Shown piece after piece: positions 1-12,807 of a DNA stretch of 64,000 nt. Location: positions 11,284,001-11,348,000 of the forward strand of contig JBITNC010000001.1 of the NCBI GenBank assembly GCA_050084985.1, given 5' to 3'. Position numbers and translations under genes: made by a program. Below the pieces are notes generated by a model, which did no database searches, had not been told where the DNA came from, and saw only the letters and a list, made by a program, of their open reading frames with translations. The stretch comes from Nageia nagi. Its lineage: Eukaryota > Pinophyta. Position 1 is the first letter of the stretch. Every line of letters starts with the position of its first letter.

Positions 1-1082
1 AAAAAATGGCATTTCATAACTAAACATTGGCATTTGTAATCCTCTACACTCGATCGACGGTGTTCGACCTTCAAACATCGGTGTTTCTGTTAGCCGCTCG
101 GCTCAGGTCAGCGACCACGGTGAAAATAGGAAAAAATGCATAAAAAACACAAATAAAAGCCTAATCTACGAAATTTATCCTATACAAATGACCAAAAAAG
201 TTTTTTAATAACATTCATGATTGTAATTTTTAAATTAAATGGGTAAATTACAAACTATAAACAAAAAATAGAAAAGGAGGTTAATACAAAACCCTACCTC
301 TTCCCGGATAGGTCAAGAACGTCCAGCAGAATGCCTATGTGGAGGCATAGTGAGTGTGAGGGATATCAACTGCTGGAAATCGATGAATCAGCAATGGTAA
401 ATAGCCCTGGTAGACAATGAAAGGGATAGCTAAGAAACATATGAGAAAAGGACAAAAACTTTTCCTTTTTCAAAGACCGGTGACCTGAATACGAATGCCG
501 ACAACTGTTAATAAACACCGATGACTTAAAGACGAACGCCGACGACCGAAGCTAAACATCGGTGACTGGAAGTTAAAATGCTGTGTTTGGAAATAACCCT
601 AAAAACATTAATTTTTTTCTCAAAAATAGCCTTAAATGGGTCAAGGAAATCAAATAATGATAAAGTGTGATGCATCTTTGTTACATGAGATCATCTTGAA
701 ACCCTGTTGTCAGGACAAAAGACAACGCCATCAAAATTCATATACTAAGGAAGGCTTACACGGTACATGTGTGCTTAGACACATAAAATGACATAACAGA
801 AATGTCATGTAGCTGTTGCACAAGCTCAACACATTTTTGTACCGAAAATAGTTACTTCTAAGGTATATGCAAACTTGTTTTCAAAATTACATCAAATGTA
901 AAAAGGAAAACACATTTTATCATATTTTGATAAATCAAAAGTTTTGATTCACCTAAGAAATTGAGTCAAAACTTACATTGTAAAAAGGCAACAATAAACA
1001 GTCGAGCAACAAAGCTTCCCATTCCATATTTTTGAAATCATCAATCACATTTTTCTGTTGATAATTTCAAAAAGGGGCAAAA
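1..1082 (+). mobile_element. 3' untranslated part of a Tat-lineage gypsy element, copy A (cut by window start)
   Basis: This stretch matches 44636-45716, the DNA just before the 3' LTR of the complete Tat element, so it is the tail of a second copy whose coding part lies left of the window. It has no long ORF. It contains several short CpG-rich motifs of the form AACRCCGGYGACT or its reverse complement (near 20-120 and 476-570). It ends in a purine tract, AAAAAGGGGCAAAA, directly before the LTR, which fits a polypurine tract used to prime plus-strand synthesis. Confidence 0.85.
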
Positions 1083-1928
1083 TGTAGACACTTAAAAATG
1101 TCTCTCGTTAACTAAGTAAACATTAGAATAGGCATAACTCGGTGTAGTAACATAAAATAGGTTTAGAAACCCTATTATTGGATAGCTCTCATCGAGTGTA
1201 TGCAAAATGAATAGTCATATGACCCCCTTTTTGATGAAATTTAATGTTTAGGCGGTCATTTTAATATAGTCAAGCAGTCGCCAGCATTCTATATTGAACG
1301 TTGGCGTTTCAAGTAAATCGCCGATGTTCGATATACAAATGCTGATGACTTTGCAACAGCTGAATAAAAATCAAAAAGGGAAGTTGAAGTGCTTCATCTT
1401 CCATGATGAGGTGGATAGAGGAGGTCAGTTACGACTTACGGTGACTCTTCGCTTCCCCTTTCCATCCTTGAAACGTCTCACCTGAAAATCTATAAATACA
1501 AGCTAATACTAAGCAATATTGATGATCCAAATTAACCCCAATTGAACCCAATTTTGAAGTAGGGTAATGCTGCCAAAATCTCATGAACTCATTTCTTTTA
1601 TTGTTTTATGCTAGTTTCATTTTAATACAATGTTACACATAGATGCTTTGATGTTATTGTCTCTTGCATGTGTGTAGGATTTACAGGTTGTCTACATCAA
1701 GAAGAGAAGCAAGCAACCCAAAAAAAATGGAGATCTAATACTCTTATTTTGGCACATACATTTGTAAAAGTCCCTTCTAAGGGCGAATTATAGCTTGAAC
1801 TAAGATTGAATATCATTTTGCAATTACAACATGTTTATCTATGTTATATAATTTGAGGTTCAATGAAGATTGAAGAGTAATTTTTATTTTATATTATTCT
1901 ACTTTCCAGCTCAATTTTCATTGCAACA
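1083..1928 (+). mobile_element. 3' LTR of Tat-lineage element, copy A
   Basis: This 846-bp LTR starts TGTAGACACTT and ends TTGCAACA. It matches the LTRs at 28895-29735 and 45717-46561. A TATA-like box CTATAAATA lies at 1490-1498. It is followed by TAAAC (1929-1933) and then by the same host sequence that follows the LTR at 46561. This copy therefore shares its insertion site with the complete element, which means locus duplication rather than an independent insertion. Confidence 0.9.
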
Positions 1929-1933
1929 TAAAC

Positions 1934-2880
1934 TAAAATGAAAGAGATGCACCTGAGCTTGAGAAGATGCTTCCTCCTCCAAGGGATCTTAGACCAAGAT
2001 TTTTGGAAAAAGAGAGAGAGAGAAGTAGTCTTTCTAAGGGTCACTCATCTAGTATTTATAGTCAAATTTTGACATAGTCCTTCCAAAAGTAAGACTACTC
2101 ATCCAATTCATTTATTTTGTTTGGGAGGTATAGGTATTTTAATTTTTTGTGAGAGGTGTCAAGTAATTTTGTTTGCAAATGATATATACTATCAAAATAC
2201 TTTAGACATCTCATACTAGGTTACAAAATATTTCTAATAATTTTTTGCTCCTAACACATGAAAATAAATTGTATGGGATGTTTGCTTTCAATTATTATCA
2301 CAAAATTCCAAGACAACTTGCAACTAACAAAATAAGACAAATAAACCTTTCAACCCCTAAATTTTATTTTCATCCAAGTCTATTAATTTTTTTTGGTGAA
2401 AAATATGAATTCAAATCATTAGAATATTCTTTACCTCCTATCAAGCAATTTTTAAAATGCATATTTTTTTAAAACTCATTTTTACCTATGATGACCCTTC
2501 ATCTTGTAAGGCATTTTGTTAGTACATGCACTCACATATATCATTGAAATCAAAAATAATTCATGATAATGGTGATATGCATCTACATGATCTATGAGAT
2601 TCCTTATGGCTATTAGTAATTCAATGCCAATCATTTCCTCTCTTGCTAATATGTTCCCTATAACCAACTCATATTTGTTTCCTAGGGTCTCCATCTTGAT
2701 AGCCACGTCTGTCATCCTATTAATTTTGTCACAATAACCTTGAAGCCAACATAAAATCAATAAAAAATGATGCATAAAATCATTCATAATCCATTTTACC
2801 TTATAAATCAATTCAAAATTTAGTTTAAATCCCTCTAGGTCATCAAGGTATCCACAAGGGTGTTCAGGCAGGTCGTTACA
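1934..2880 (-). mobile_element. Distal part of LARD 3' LTR, copy A
   Basis: On the minus strand this LTR begins TGTAACGACC at 2880. It matches the end of the other LARD LTR (10381-11116), although the two differ by a few internal indels between about 1934 and 2170. The Tat element inserted inside this LTR, so the remainder would lie left of the window in copy A; in copy B it is at 24505-28894. Short ORFs here (for example 2245-2472) recur in the paired LTR only because the DNA is repeated, and I do not call them genes. Confidence 0.8.
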
Positions 2881-2896
2881 TACTACCCCCTTAAAA
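2881..2896 (-). other. Polypurine tract of LARD copy A
   Basis: Read on the minus strand, a run TTTTAAGGGGGTAGTA lies directly before the TGTAACG start of the 3' LTR. That is where a polypurine tract is expected, and it sets the element's orientation as minus. The same tract is at 47514-47529 in copy B. Confidence 0.65.
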
Positions 2897-4335
2897 GGAA
2901 CATATCTCCCTATGTTATTAAGCTATATTAATAATAAAATTTAATAATGTTTACATAACCATTCATATACTTAAGAAATTTTTCTTTTCATAAAAATATT
3001 ACTTCTCAAAATAGAAAGAAGTTCACACAAATTCATCTTATTATGCTAACCAAGCATATATCTTTCAACTACTCATCTTTGTATTCCTAAAACTAGATTT
3101 TAATGGAAGAGCTTCAACATCTCATCAATTCAATACTTGTAAGTTTAAAGAAATCAAAGCATACAATGGATCAAAATATTTCTTTTTGAAGAGGAGATAT
3201 GGAGACATCTTACCCCTTTTGACAATTTGGGTGATACTTAAAAAATGTAAACCATTAGACCCCCTTTTCATCTATACTCAAAGGGATTAATTAAGGTTTA
3301 TATTTTTGTGGAACTTATGGCATAGTCACAACAAATTCTTGAAGACTAATAATTACTCCTCCAATTACTTGTTAATGTTGGATGGATCATTACTAGGTCC
3401 TCCAAACTATACGTAGGAATTTTGCATGTCCTTATAATTAGAGCATAGAATCAATTCATTCCAAGAAGGAAAATGTGACTCAGTACAAGGAAAAAGTTTT
3501 CCAATTCATCAAAGATTCTCTTGATGACCAAATATTTATGGTAAAAATATAATTCATAGCTTCCAAAAAAGGCCAATGCTAGTAGGGTTCATCTTAGGAA
3601 ACACATACTACTTTCATTGACCTAACCACCACCAAGTAAATAGATTCAAATAAAACACAATCCATCAATTGGTTTGCTATCTTGAATGGGAGTTTCATAG
3701 AGAATATTAAATTTCACTTCCATTTGCAAATATACTTTGTAATATATTTCATCATTCATATTCCATCTAATAGGAACTTGATGTCCTAATACTTTCTTGC
3801 ATCTTTATATTGCAATAAATCCCTCTTTCAAGGTGGTAAAGTTATGTAACTTTCCATGATATTTAGATATTATGAACACTTTAACTCAAAACTATTGGTG
3901 AACAACCTTTTTTTTTGGGGTCTATTTACTTAGATCCCATTAAGTCATATCAATTTTTGTCAAACTATGACATTTTCTCATGAGTTCAAAGTGTTAAATT
4001 TGAATTGTTCCTCTTAATAGCCTAATTCTTCTCTTCTTTATAGGATCTATTGATATTTTATCCTTTGTGTGGAATGCTGCTTAGTGTTTTAAGACACTTT
4101 CATAAAGTGTAAGATTCTCAAATGAGTGCAATTATATTGACCTTTGAAAAAGTTTAACCTAAGGTCATACTTGTCTACTAACCTTTTGTCAATAGTTTTG
4201 ATGTTCTTACCTTGTCTCAACCAATAATGTTGAATATAAAATTAATAAATTTTCAAATTTTAGAGGGGTTTATGGATAAAATACCCAGATTTGAAGTGGT
4301 AGTGATGATCTTCTTTGATTATTCCTTATTAAGGG

Positions 4336-4378
4336 TATATTGATTTTTAAGATGCTTTCCACCACATGTCCAATAGCC
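4336..4378 (-). pseudogene. Decayed gag zinc knuckle in LARD internal domain
   Basis: The minus strand reads YWTCGGKHLKNQY. The spacing fits a CX2CX3HX4C zinc knuckle in which the first and last cysteines both read as tyrosine, each explained by one G-to-A transition (TGT to TAT). The second Cys and the His are kept. Upstream minus-strand sequence (about 4550-4670) reads as a polar, Gln/Glu-rich stretch ending in stops, as expected of a dying gag. Copies lie at about 48965-49007 and 61417-61459. The short length keeps this uncertain. Confidence 0.5.
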
Positions 4379-5766
4379 TTTGGTATTTTTATTGCTAAAC
4401 CTTGTTCTTTTAAAGATAGATTTGTTCTTTACCCTTGTTTTGATTTCTACTTTTGTCATAGACTTCATCAAGTAGTAAGTTTAATAGTTCTTATTGTTCT
4501 ACCATTCAATATTGCATATCCTTAGACTACTATTGAATTGATATGATATTTCCAAGGATTTGCAATGCATTTACATCTTCATTCTCTTGAGATTGATTTT
4601 CCTTAATGCCATCATCCTGAATTTTTTGACTTGAATTTTCCATTAGTCTTGATTCCATTCCCTAACATAGTAACAAAATCAAGTCATTATACCAAAAAGG
4701 ATTAATTCACTATTATTCATAAGCTAATTACAATTTAAATGAAAGAGACTTTTCACATTTTCTATTTAATTATGTCTCCTCAAATGATGGGATTTTAGAA
4801 TCTCTTGTTAACCTTGAGTTTTGACATATAGCATATTATTACCATAATATTTCTTTACATCACAACAAAAGATAATGGTATTTTTATTTTATTCCTTTGG
4901 TAGTATACCTATCTTGGACCACTTTTAAAATTTTTTGTGATGCTCCTTTTTCTTTTTTCCTTTTTTGATAGGTTCTTGACTAAACTGATGTAGATCATAG
5001 CATTTCTTTCTCTATGAGGTTTTTAGCCAACTATATCCTTTACCTTGCATTAAATTATATTTATGGATATCATCATAATGTATTTCATAAGATTCCAAAT
5101 TTTAGGGTAAAGCATATCCTATACCCTAATGAACCTTTCTTTTTCCTTTAAAGATTTAACTTACTATCAAATCTTCAATAGTACTTCATTAAATCATTGC
5201 CTTATGATTTAGTTATTTAAAGAGATATTATGCCCTATAAATGACTTTTCCTTATCTTAGTATTTTACTAACACCTTTAGGTAAATTCAACTATGTTTCT
5301 CTCCACTTGTTGAGTAATGCTATCAAGAAGTGTAAACTCGATCTTATCTAAGTACTTTTGTTAAGGCTTTAGAGGTACAATCTTATAATGCTCATACCTT
5401 GCCAACATGGTTTATTTTTCTTGTGAAAGTTTTCACATGAATACTCCTTCAATCCTCTTTCTAGTGCATTATGGGATATGTATCCCTTTTTACACTTAAG
5501 GGTATCTTCCAAGTTCTTAATAGCCATTCCTACTAGGTTATCCTACCTAGATAATACCCATTCCCTAGGGTATAGTTCGAAAAATTCTCCATTCAATAAT
5601 TAAGATATTAGGTTACCCATAATATTTGACATTACCAAAATATCATTCCTTGACACAATAGTGAATCATGGACCATACCATAAGTGAATTCCATAAAAAG
5701 AAGTTTAATTAAACTAACTTTTTAGTAAAAGGTCTTAGACCATAGGCCTGAGAGTTTGAACTTGAA

Positions 5767-5778
5767 GATTTGATACCA
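5767..5778 (-). other. Primer-binding site of LARD copy A (initiator tRNA-Met type)
   Basis: On the minus strand, TGGTATCAAATC begins two bases after the LTR end. The first eight bases match the initiator-Met tRNA primer site used by many plant LTR elements, and the rest has diverged. Copies are at 50395-50406 and 62837-62848. This site fixes the LTR boundary at 5781. Confidence 0.65.
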
Positions 5779-8569
5779 AATGTAGTGCTCTACCTCTACA
5801 GTGCTTCTCCAATGCAATCTTAATTTCAACTTTCCAAACTTGAAATATTCAAACTTATTTTTTTATTTAAATTAAAATGAAACACTCAAATGATCTAGGA
5901 ATGGACCAGGTGATCCACATGAGCATGTCAATGTTGTTAGCTACTAGCACGCATATGGAAAGATTGGTAAAGTATAGAAAAATCAACCCTAATAGAAAAA
6001 TTTCTAGTATTCACTTCTCAATGCTCACCCCATTGGAATACACCTCATAGGTGACCCCATCATTCCTATCCATGAACTATGCAATAGATATTCTGGTCAT
6101 GATGTTGTGGTTTCCTACTTGGGGCCCATATCACCTAAGAGAATGCTAATCTATAAGGTTATACATCCTCATTTGATGTATGAACCTATGATTCATAGGC
6201 ATAGATATATTATCCTAGGAAATTGTACATATAAAATGGGTAGCATCATCACCTATGGAATAGTCATCATACTCTTATTTGCTAAACTATAGGTAGTATG
6301 AATACTAAATTACCCTCACCCGATAATAGTAGTTTTATTGCCTGCTACACTCATATAATACCCTATCGAGGATATGAGATACTACCCTACCCATATCTAT
6401 CAGCTAGGCCCACCATGAAATTTGGTATCCTTGTACCCTTATCTTGGGGAAAAATGGGTATTATATTAATAACACCTTGAATGGTTTATTTAGTCTAATA
6501 AATTCCATAAAGTTTCATACCAAAAGCATCAATCATCAAACATGCATAAGAAGTTTCAAATAAGCTTATTCATAAGGCCAACAAAGAATATTCAATTATA
6601 AATTATCCCCTATTCATAATGCCAAGAAATAACAACTGTCAAAGGATAACAACAAGTCTTGTCATGCTCAAAAGTGGCTACTCCTAGCAAGGGAGTGAGG
6701 TGTCGAGTAAATCTACCCAAGAGAACACTTCTTGATAACTACCATATATCAAATGTTTCTTTCCAAAATAAAAGTCCTAATCAATACTTGGTTAGATTTT
6801 CCATTCATGCAGCCAAGGTCCTAATTTCATATTTAACTAGTTTTCCTCCAATCCTAAGGGATATCTAAGTTTTAACACTTTAATTAGTTTTAGCTAACTT
6901 TCTTTTAACTTCCAATTTCAAGCATTAAGTATATGATAACTTCAATTATTTATGTTGATTACTTGATAAGGACTTCCCTTGTATTCTTTTATTTGGAAAT
7001 CTATTTGGCTCCTTGTATCAATGTCAGTGGTAGCATTCAAACCATAATATATCACTAACTTGTTAATAAGTCATCCTAGTTTTGACTTCTTTATCTTAGG
7101 TTCTTAACCCTAGGGTATCCCATCCTTGACTATCTAATAATTGGGTAATAGGTTTAAAATTGTTTCTTACAATGATGAACTATTGAGTAATCTATGAGGT
7201 TTCCTACTCCTTTTTATGTGGTATAATCCCAAACTACATCTCTAGTGATCTTAGTTTCATTTACTTTGATACATCATCCAATTTTTATGATAAGGACTTC
7301 AATATTATTAACACTAATACACAAAAGCATTCAATGTATGAAGAGGGTATATCTTGATGGACTTTCATTTTTTGGAGACAAGGCATATCGAACTTTATCT
7401 CTTGTAAAGGAAAGTACATCATACCATACATAATACTCTTACAAATTTCAAGATATTAATTTCTCCAATAAGGAATTACATCACACTTAGAATGATTTTA
7501 GCCATTAACTATCCATGAAACATTTCTCCTTCATAAATGAAGTATCAATTTAGGGTTTTCCATTATAGTACAATTTGCAATAACCCTTTTACATAAGCAT
7601 AATCAACTTTGAAGGTGTTCCTAGGTACCATCCTTATCTTTAATGAGCCTCCATCCATCTACCATTGCCCTCAAGCATGCCTCCATCTAGGGGAACAAAA
7701 TGATATGGTGTTAAGTACTAGTATTATAATTAGAGTTGATGAGGATCAAGAAGACTCTTTGGATTCATGAAATGCATCCTACTGTAGTTGCAAACATAAC
7801 ATATTACTTCATGTTGATCTCAATAGGTTTTATGTCTCGTTGGAGCCTACTTATCGTCCTTGATCATGGGGCCCAATAACTTTCCACATGCATCATCCCA
7901 TTCAAATTATTAATCAAAGTATTAAGTAATTTTATTCCAAATAATACTCCATTTCTAATCTGGATAGGTCCCATGATTTTTTAAATACTACCTATCTTTA
8001 TTGATCAATAATTTTCCACAATCATCATTCTATTCAAAATACTAATGAAAATATCAAGCAATTCTATTCCAAATAATATTCTATGTTTGATCTGGATAGA
8101 TTCTAAGCTATTTCAAAAGGTTACCTATCATCATCATGCATATTATCATTACAAAAGTTGAATAATTGCAATTCCATCCCCTAGTTTTTCTTTCAATTCC
8201 CATATAATCTACTCATACTTGGTAGTATTACTAAAGTTAAAGAACATTGAAATCCTAATAATCCCTTTTTATAGTATATAAGAAAATCCTTAACACATCA
8301 ATTTATACTAACAAGAATGTAAACATAAATAACCCTTTCCAATTTAATTCTAGAAGGATATCCATTTAATGATCCATAGCATGAAAATGATATATTTTCC
8401 TACCTAAATTTACCCTCATCATGATGAAAGTTACTATTTTAAAAACACACTTATGATATTGAAGACTACTCAAAATTAATTAAATCAATACCACTTAATT
8501 GAGCGACGAAGATCAAAAATTTAGTTTTCCTATGATTTGACTCCATTTATTTCGCCTTTCAAGAGAGCC

Positions 8570-10020
8570 ATCAAAGATCGATGAAATATTTTGCAAATTC
8601 CTCGTTATGAACAAAAAGAGTCTTATAACTACATTGACAAGTCCTACAAAAATGCCTCATCAAAAATCATCTTATGGGTACATGGGTACATCTAAAAGAT
8701 CCACATATTGTTTTAAAAAATGCCTCATCAAAGGTTCAAAGCAGATAAATTGAAAGGGTCCTATGAATTGTTTGATTGAGCACCTCATACAAGAAGAAAT
8801 AGTTCAAATCAATCGCATAATACTCTAGGAACTTGTTTACTTCACAAGGATCATAATCAAATAAAAGATGGATTTCCTAGGATATATATATACTCTATAG
8901 TTTAGATATTCCTTGTGCGAGAAAGCTTTTTTCTAGTTAAAATTTAATGGGCTCTTTTACAAATAAATTACTTGAAGTTATTTCACCATTACAAAACTTA
9001 CAAGTAGATCACATTTGAACCCACACATATTCCTAGATAGAGTATTGCAAACTTAGATGAGTTGGGTCATTTGGAAAAGAACTTTACATTTACGATGAAA
9101 GGATAAATAATTAGGGAGATAATATGTTGGAGAGAATTCCTAAAACATAAATGCATCAATATTTACCTTTTCTTATGCATACTAATAGAAAAATGAATCC
9201 TTTGAAGCTCAAATTCAAGGTAATTTTACCAAGTTTAGTTTAGATGCACTTGAAAATCCAGTAGATTATTTTACAAAGAGCCTCATCGAGTAGGCTGCGA
9301 ATTGATTGACAAAAGGATCTCTCTCTTAAACATAGTCTCATGAGTGTAACAATACATACAAATGGATGCACTGAAAGGGTCCTAAAATTATTGTCAATAT
9401 GCTACAGCGAGCGTGTTCTCATGGGATACAAGGAATTCTTAAAAGAATACACTAAAAGGGACCTTAAAGTATTTGATAAAATACCTCATCAAGACACAGT
9501 CTCGTGAAATACAATGATGGTAGGATACACATAAAAATGATTTTTAAGCAAATGAAATCATCAAGTGTAAAGCTAAACTCTGCAACCTCTATGAGCATTC
9601 TTCCAAAATGGGCCGTAAGGCCTAGTTCTATGGACTACAATCATAGTAGGATGCACACAAGATAAGCTTTATGGAGGCATTTAAGGAGATGCGATTATCA
9701 AATGTAAATCCAACTTTGTAATCTTTACAAGCATTCTTTCAAAATGGCCACCATATGAATGGAAAAAGAATATATAAAGCCCAGTTGATGGACTATGATC
9801 ATAGCAGGATACGGACAAAATAGTTTTTTGAAAAGGCTATGCACAAGATCTAATAATTGTTGGACAAAATGCTCCATCGAGGTGTAGTCTCATGGGAGAG
9901 AGATGCAAATAAGGCCTAGAACATAATGAGCCACTTCAAGATACTTTATCGAATACATCCCTATGGAGTACCATTAATCACTGAATATGCTCAAGGCCTA
10001 CATGTTGAGGTAGCCTACGA
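8570..10020 (+). pseudogene. Decayed pentatricopeptide-repeat sequence inside LARD LTR, copy A
   Basis: In broken frames the plus strand gives recurrent PPR-like pieces such as KMPHQ after an LFD-like stretch, then near 9500-9760 an SATSMSILPKWA-like piece and its neighbours. The equivalent piece at 27917-28260 is clearer. Many stops and frameshifts exclude function. PPR proteins normally bind organellar RNA. Here the sequence is cargo of a repeat, antisense to the element, and probably captured from a host gene. Confidence 0.55.
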
Positions 10021-10121
10021 GTAGGGATATATTACAAAGGATGATATTGGGTTGTATTTTCTATGAACTAACTTGTCATATTAAACGTCACTTGTGATTT
10101 TCTTTTTAAAATAAAATATAT

Positions 10122-10211
10122 AATTTAAAATCCATGGAATATCCTTACGCCACTATAAATAATTTAAAATCCATGGAATGTCCCTTCCACACTATAAATA
10201 ATTTAAAATAC
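10122..10211 (+). repeat. 39-bp tandem repeat, 2 units plus a partial
   Basis: Units start AATTTAAAATCCATGGAAT and end CCACTATAAAT-like at 10122-10160 and 10161-10199, then a 12-base partial. The matching sites near 54754 and 28640 have one unit plus the partial, so the unit number differs between otherwise near-identical copies. Confidence 0.8.
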
Positions 10212-12807
10212 ATAGTAGTACTCCACGTGCACATGCATTAACAAGCAACTAGAGACAAACTCCCTCTTTTCAAGGTCTCTAATCTTATAAGGGTAATGAG
10301 AAGTACAAATATTACTAATTAACACATTAAATAGCTTGCCCATCTCTCAATACAATGGAGTTTATTACTATAAACCTTGGAGAAGTAAACTCATCTAGTA
10401 TTTTTTGCAAATGGTGTATCCTCCCAAAATACTTTAGACACCTCATACTAGGTTACAAAATATTTATAATAATTTCTTGCACCTAACATATGAAAACAAA
10501 TTGTATGAGGTGTCTTCTTTCAATCATTATCACAAAATTCCAAGACAACTTGCAACTAACAAAATAAGACAAATAATCCTTTCAACTCCTAAATTTTACT
10601 TTCACCCAAGTCTATTAAATTTTCTTGATGAAAAATTTGAATTCAAATCATTGAAATATTCCTTCCCTCCTATCAAGCAATTTTTAAAATGCATATTTTT
10701 TTTAAAATTGATTTTTACCTATGATGACCCTTCATCTTGCAAGGTAGTTCATTAGTGCATACACACACATATATTATCAAAATAAAAAATAATGCATGAT
10801 AATTGTGATATGCATCTACATGATATATTAGATTCCCTATGGTTGTAAGTAATTCAATGCCAATCATTTCTTCATTCTTACCAATCCATTCCCTGTAACC
10901 AACTCATGTTTGGTTCATGGGGTCTCCATCTTGATAGCCATGTAGGTCAATCTATTCATTGTGTTACAATAACCTCGAATCCAACATCAAATCAATACAA
11001 ATGGTGCATAAAATTATTCATAATCCATTTTACTTCATAAATCAATTCAAAATTTAGTTCAAATCCCTCTAGGTCATCAAGGGACCTCCAGAAGGATGTT
11101 CGGGCGGGTCGTTACATGAAATGATCTGATTAGTAGGATTTTTTATGATATTACCAATTTATAATCATGTTGCATTGTCATTATGAATTGATAAGGAAAA
11201 TGTTCTATTCCATTTTCGATAATAGTTTAGAACTTGAGGAAATTCAAAATATACAAGGTATAGTAAAGGTAAGAGCATGTGATGTGCATATATGAGACAC
11301 TGTTAGACAAAACATGGAAGGTTTGGAGATGCTAGAACTATAATCAAGATCATATTTTGAACAAACCATGAGTCTTTATTAGTGTGGTGGAGACCACATC
11401 ATTAGAAGGAAGGAGTCAATAATGGATCCTAGGAGAGGATGAACAACAAGTACAATAGAATAGAAAATATTAGTGCAATTTACAAAAATAGATGACAATT
11501 CAAAGGAAGAAAATTGATGGTCCACTGAGGAGGGAAAACAACATGATCCATAGGAGGGAAAAATTCAAAACTACATGTGCATAGGATTCTTCATTTGAAT
11601 TAGTAGAGAACCCATGAAAAAAGAAGAGAGACATATTGTTACAAGACATTAAGACAAAGAGAGTGGAGATCATAATTTTCTTATAACCTCATCGCTTGAG
11701 AGTCTTATGCACTCTTATTTGCTTACGTTATTAGTTCCTAAGGTTATGTTAGGATTTTAGATTTTATGTTTACAAAGAGTTTATCTTCCATATTTACAAA
11801 TTAGTTTTGTTGTGAAGTGTTGTACAAAATTTAGGAAATAAAAGAATTGTGTTCTCCAAATTTCTTATATAGGATAGAGTCAAATATATTTTAAAATATT
11901 TATTTTTAATCCTAGGTAGGCTTTGTTTTGTTTTACTTTTATTTTTATTTTTTTTATTTCTACTAGCAATCACTTTAAAGCTAGCTATTCCTTATGTAGG
12001 TGTTGTATTAGTTTTATTTTTTTCTAAATCGTAATGAATCCTATGTGAAAGGTGTCTATCGCTGAATAGGTAGGCAACTTTGAGTCAACTAGTTTAGAGA
12101 TATATAGGCTTATTTTCAAACACTCTTACTTCGGATGTGATAAGTTGATCTTGTTGAGGGTGGGAGACACCTAGATGAGAGCTATTCTACTGATAAAATT
12201 GGGTTACATCTCTGATATAAAGCCCTAGGTAATGTTAGTCCTCATAACAAAAAAAGGTGGATATAGAGCATGAATCACCACTAAAGAGGTAGTAGAATCT
12301 ACATCAAATCTCATAAAAGATCAAAAAAATGAAAAATAAAATGGTGTAGAGTTTCTACTTCCCCTAGGGAATAAAATGTATATATTCATTCATCTCTTGG
12401 AATATGATGATCTTTTTCAACCTGTAGTTAAGGGGAGCATACTCGAAGTTGCCCAATGGATACTTTTATGCCATGTGTCAATGGCTATTGGAGGTATTGA
12501 GGAGGCACTATTTGACTATCCTGGGTATGGAGAAAGTGCTCACAATGAAGAATGATGTCCTTTCAAATATCATATATGATTTTTTCCTTCTTATTCTATG
12601 ATGGAACTCTAAGGGAGTGAGGCAAAATTCTATTAATATGAATCTAAATAGTTTTTTAAAGTATAGATACCTCAGAATACCAACCCCTCTTCCTCCTCTT
12701 AAGACTCAATGAAAGGGTCATCGAAGAGCATAAAGCAAGGTAAGGATACCTTCTACACCTAGAAGGGGTGTCTCCCAAAGTGTAAAGCCTACAAATCTAA
12801 TTAAATC

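Larger units (their letters stand above)
2881..5780 (-). mobile_element. Internal domain of LARD-like element, copy A, no intact coding
   Basis: A 2.9-kb AT-rich internal domain lies between the two long LTRs. A primer-binding site sits at one end and a polypurine tract at the other. No ORF over about 60 codons is convincing on either strand. The only protein trace is a decayed gag-like zinc knuckle on the minus strand at 4336-4378. The size and lack of coding fit a large retrotransposon derivative (LARD) that depends on another element's proteins. Equivalent domains are 47514-50408 and, truncated, 60998-62850. Confidence 0.75.
5781..11116 (-). mobile_element. 5' LTR of LARD-like element, copy A (5.3 kb)
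   Basis: The LTR spans 5,336 bp. On the plus strand it starts TGTAGTGCTC and ends GGTCGTTACA, giving TG...CA ends on the element strand. It pairs with 24505-28894 plus 46567-47513 (5,337 bp once the Tat insertion is removed). It is flanked by TGAAA at 11117-11121. It contains decayed PPR coding sequence (about 8570-10020, plus strand, antisense to the element) and a 39-bp tandem repeat (10122-10211). I see no other gene in it. Confidence 0.8.

Noticed and set aside
2245-2472. 75-codon ORF repeated at 46878 and, as a 92-codon form, at 10477 and 55073
   Set aside because: It lies in the end of the LARD LTR, so recurrence comes from DNA repetition. It runs opposite to the element's sense strand and shows no domain.
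2482-2811. 109-codon minus ORF, near-identical at 47115-47444
   Set aside because: Within the LTR. The paired LTR (10740-11090) does not keep the frame open, so no selection for coding is evident.
4340-4525. 61-codon plus ORF repeated three times (4340, 48969, 61421)
   Set aside because: It is antisense to the decayed zinc knuckle in the LARD internal domain; repetition is due to element copies.
6107-6292. 61-codon plus ORF repeated at 50735 and 63176, with a related one at 24717
   Set aside because: Inside LARD LTRs; the diverged LTR copy breaks the frame, so it is a chance ORF in repeated DNA.
8580-10020. Reading the PPR-like region as an intact organellar RNA-binding gene
   Set aside because: Many stops and frameshifts, and the same breaks recur in the LTR copies.
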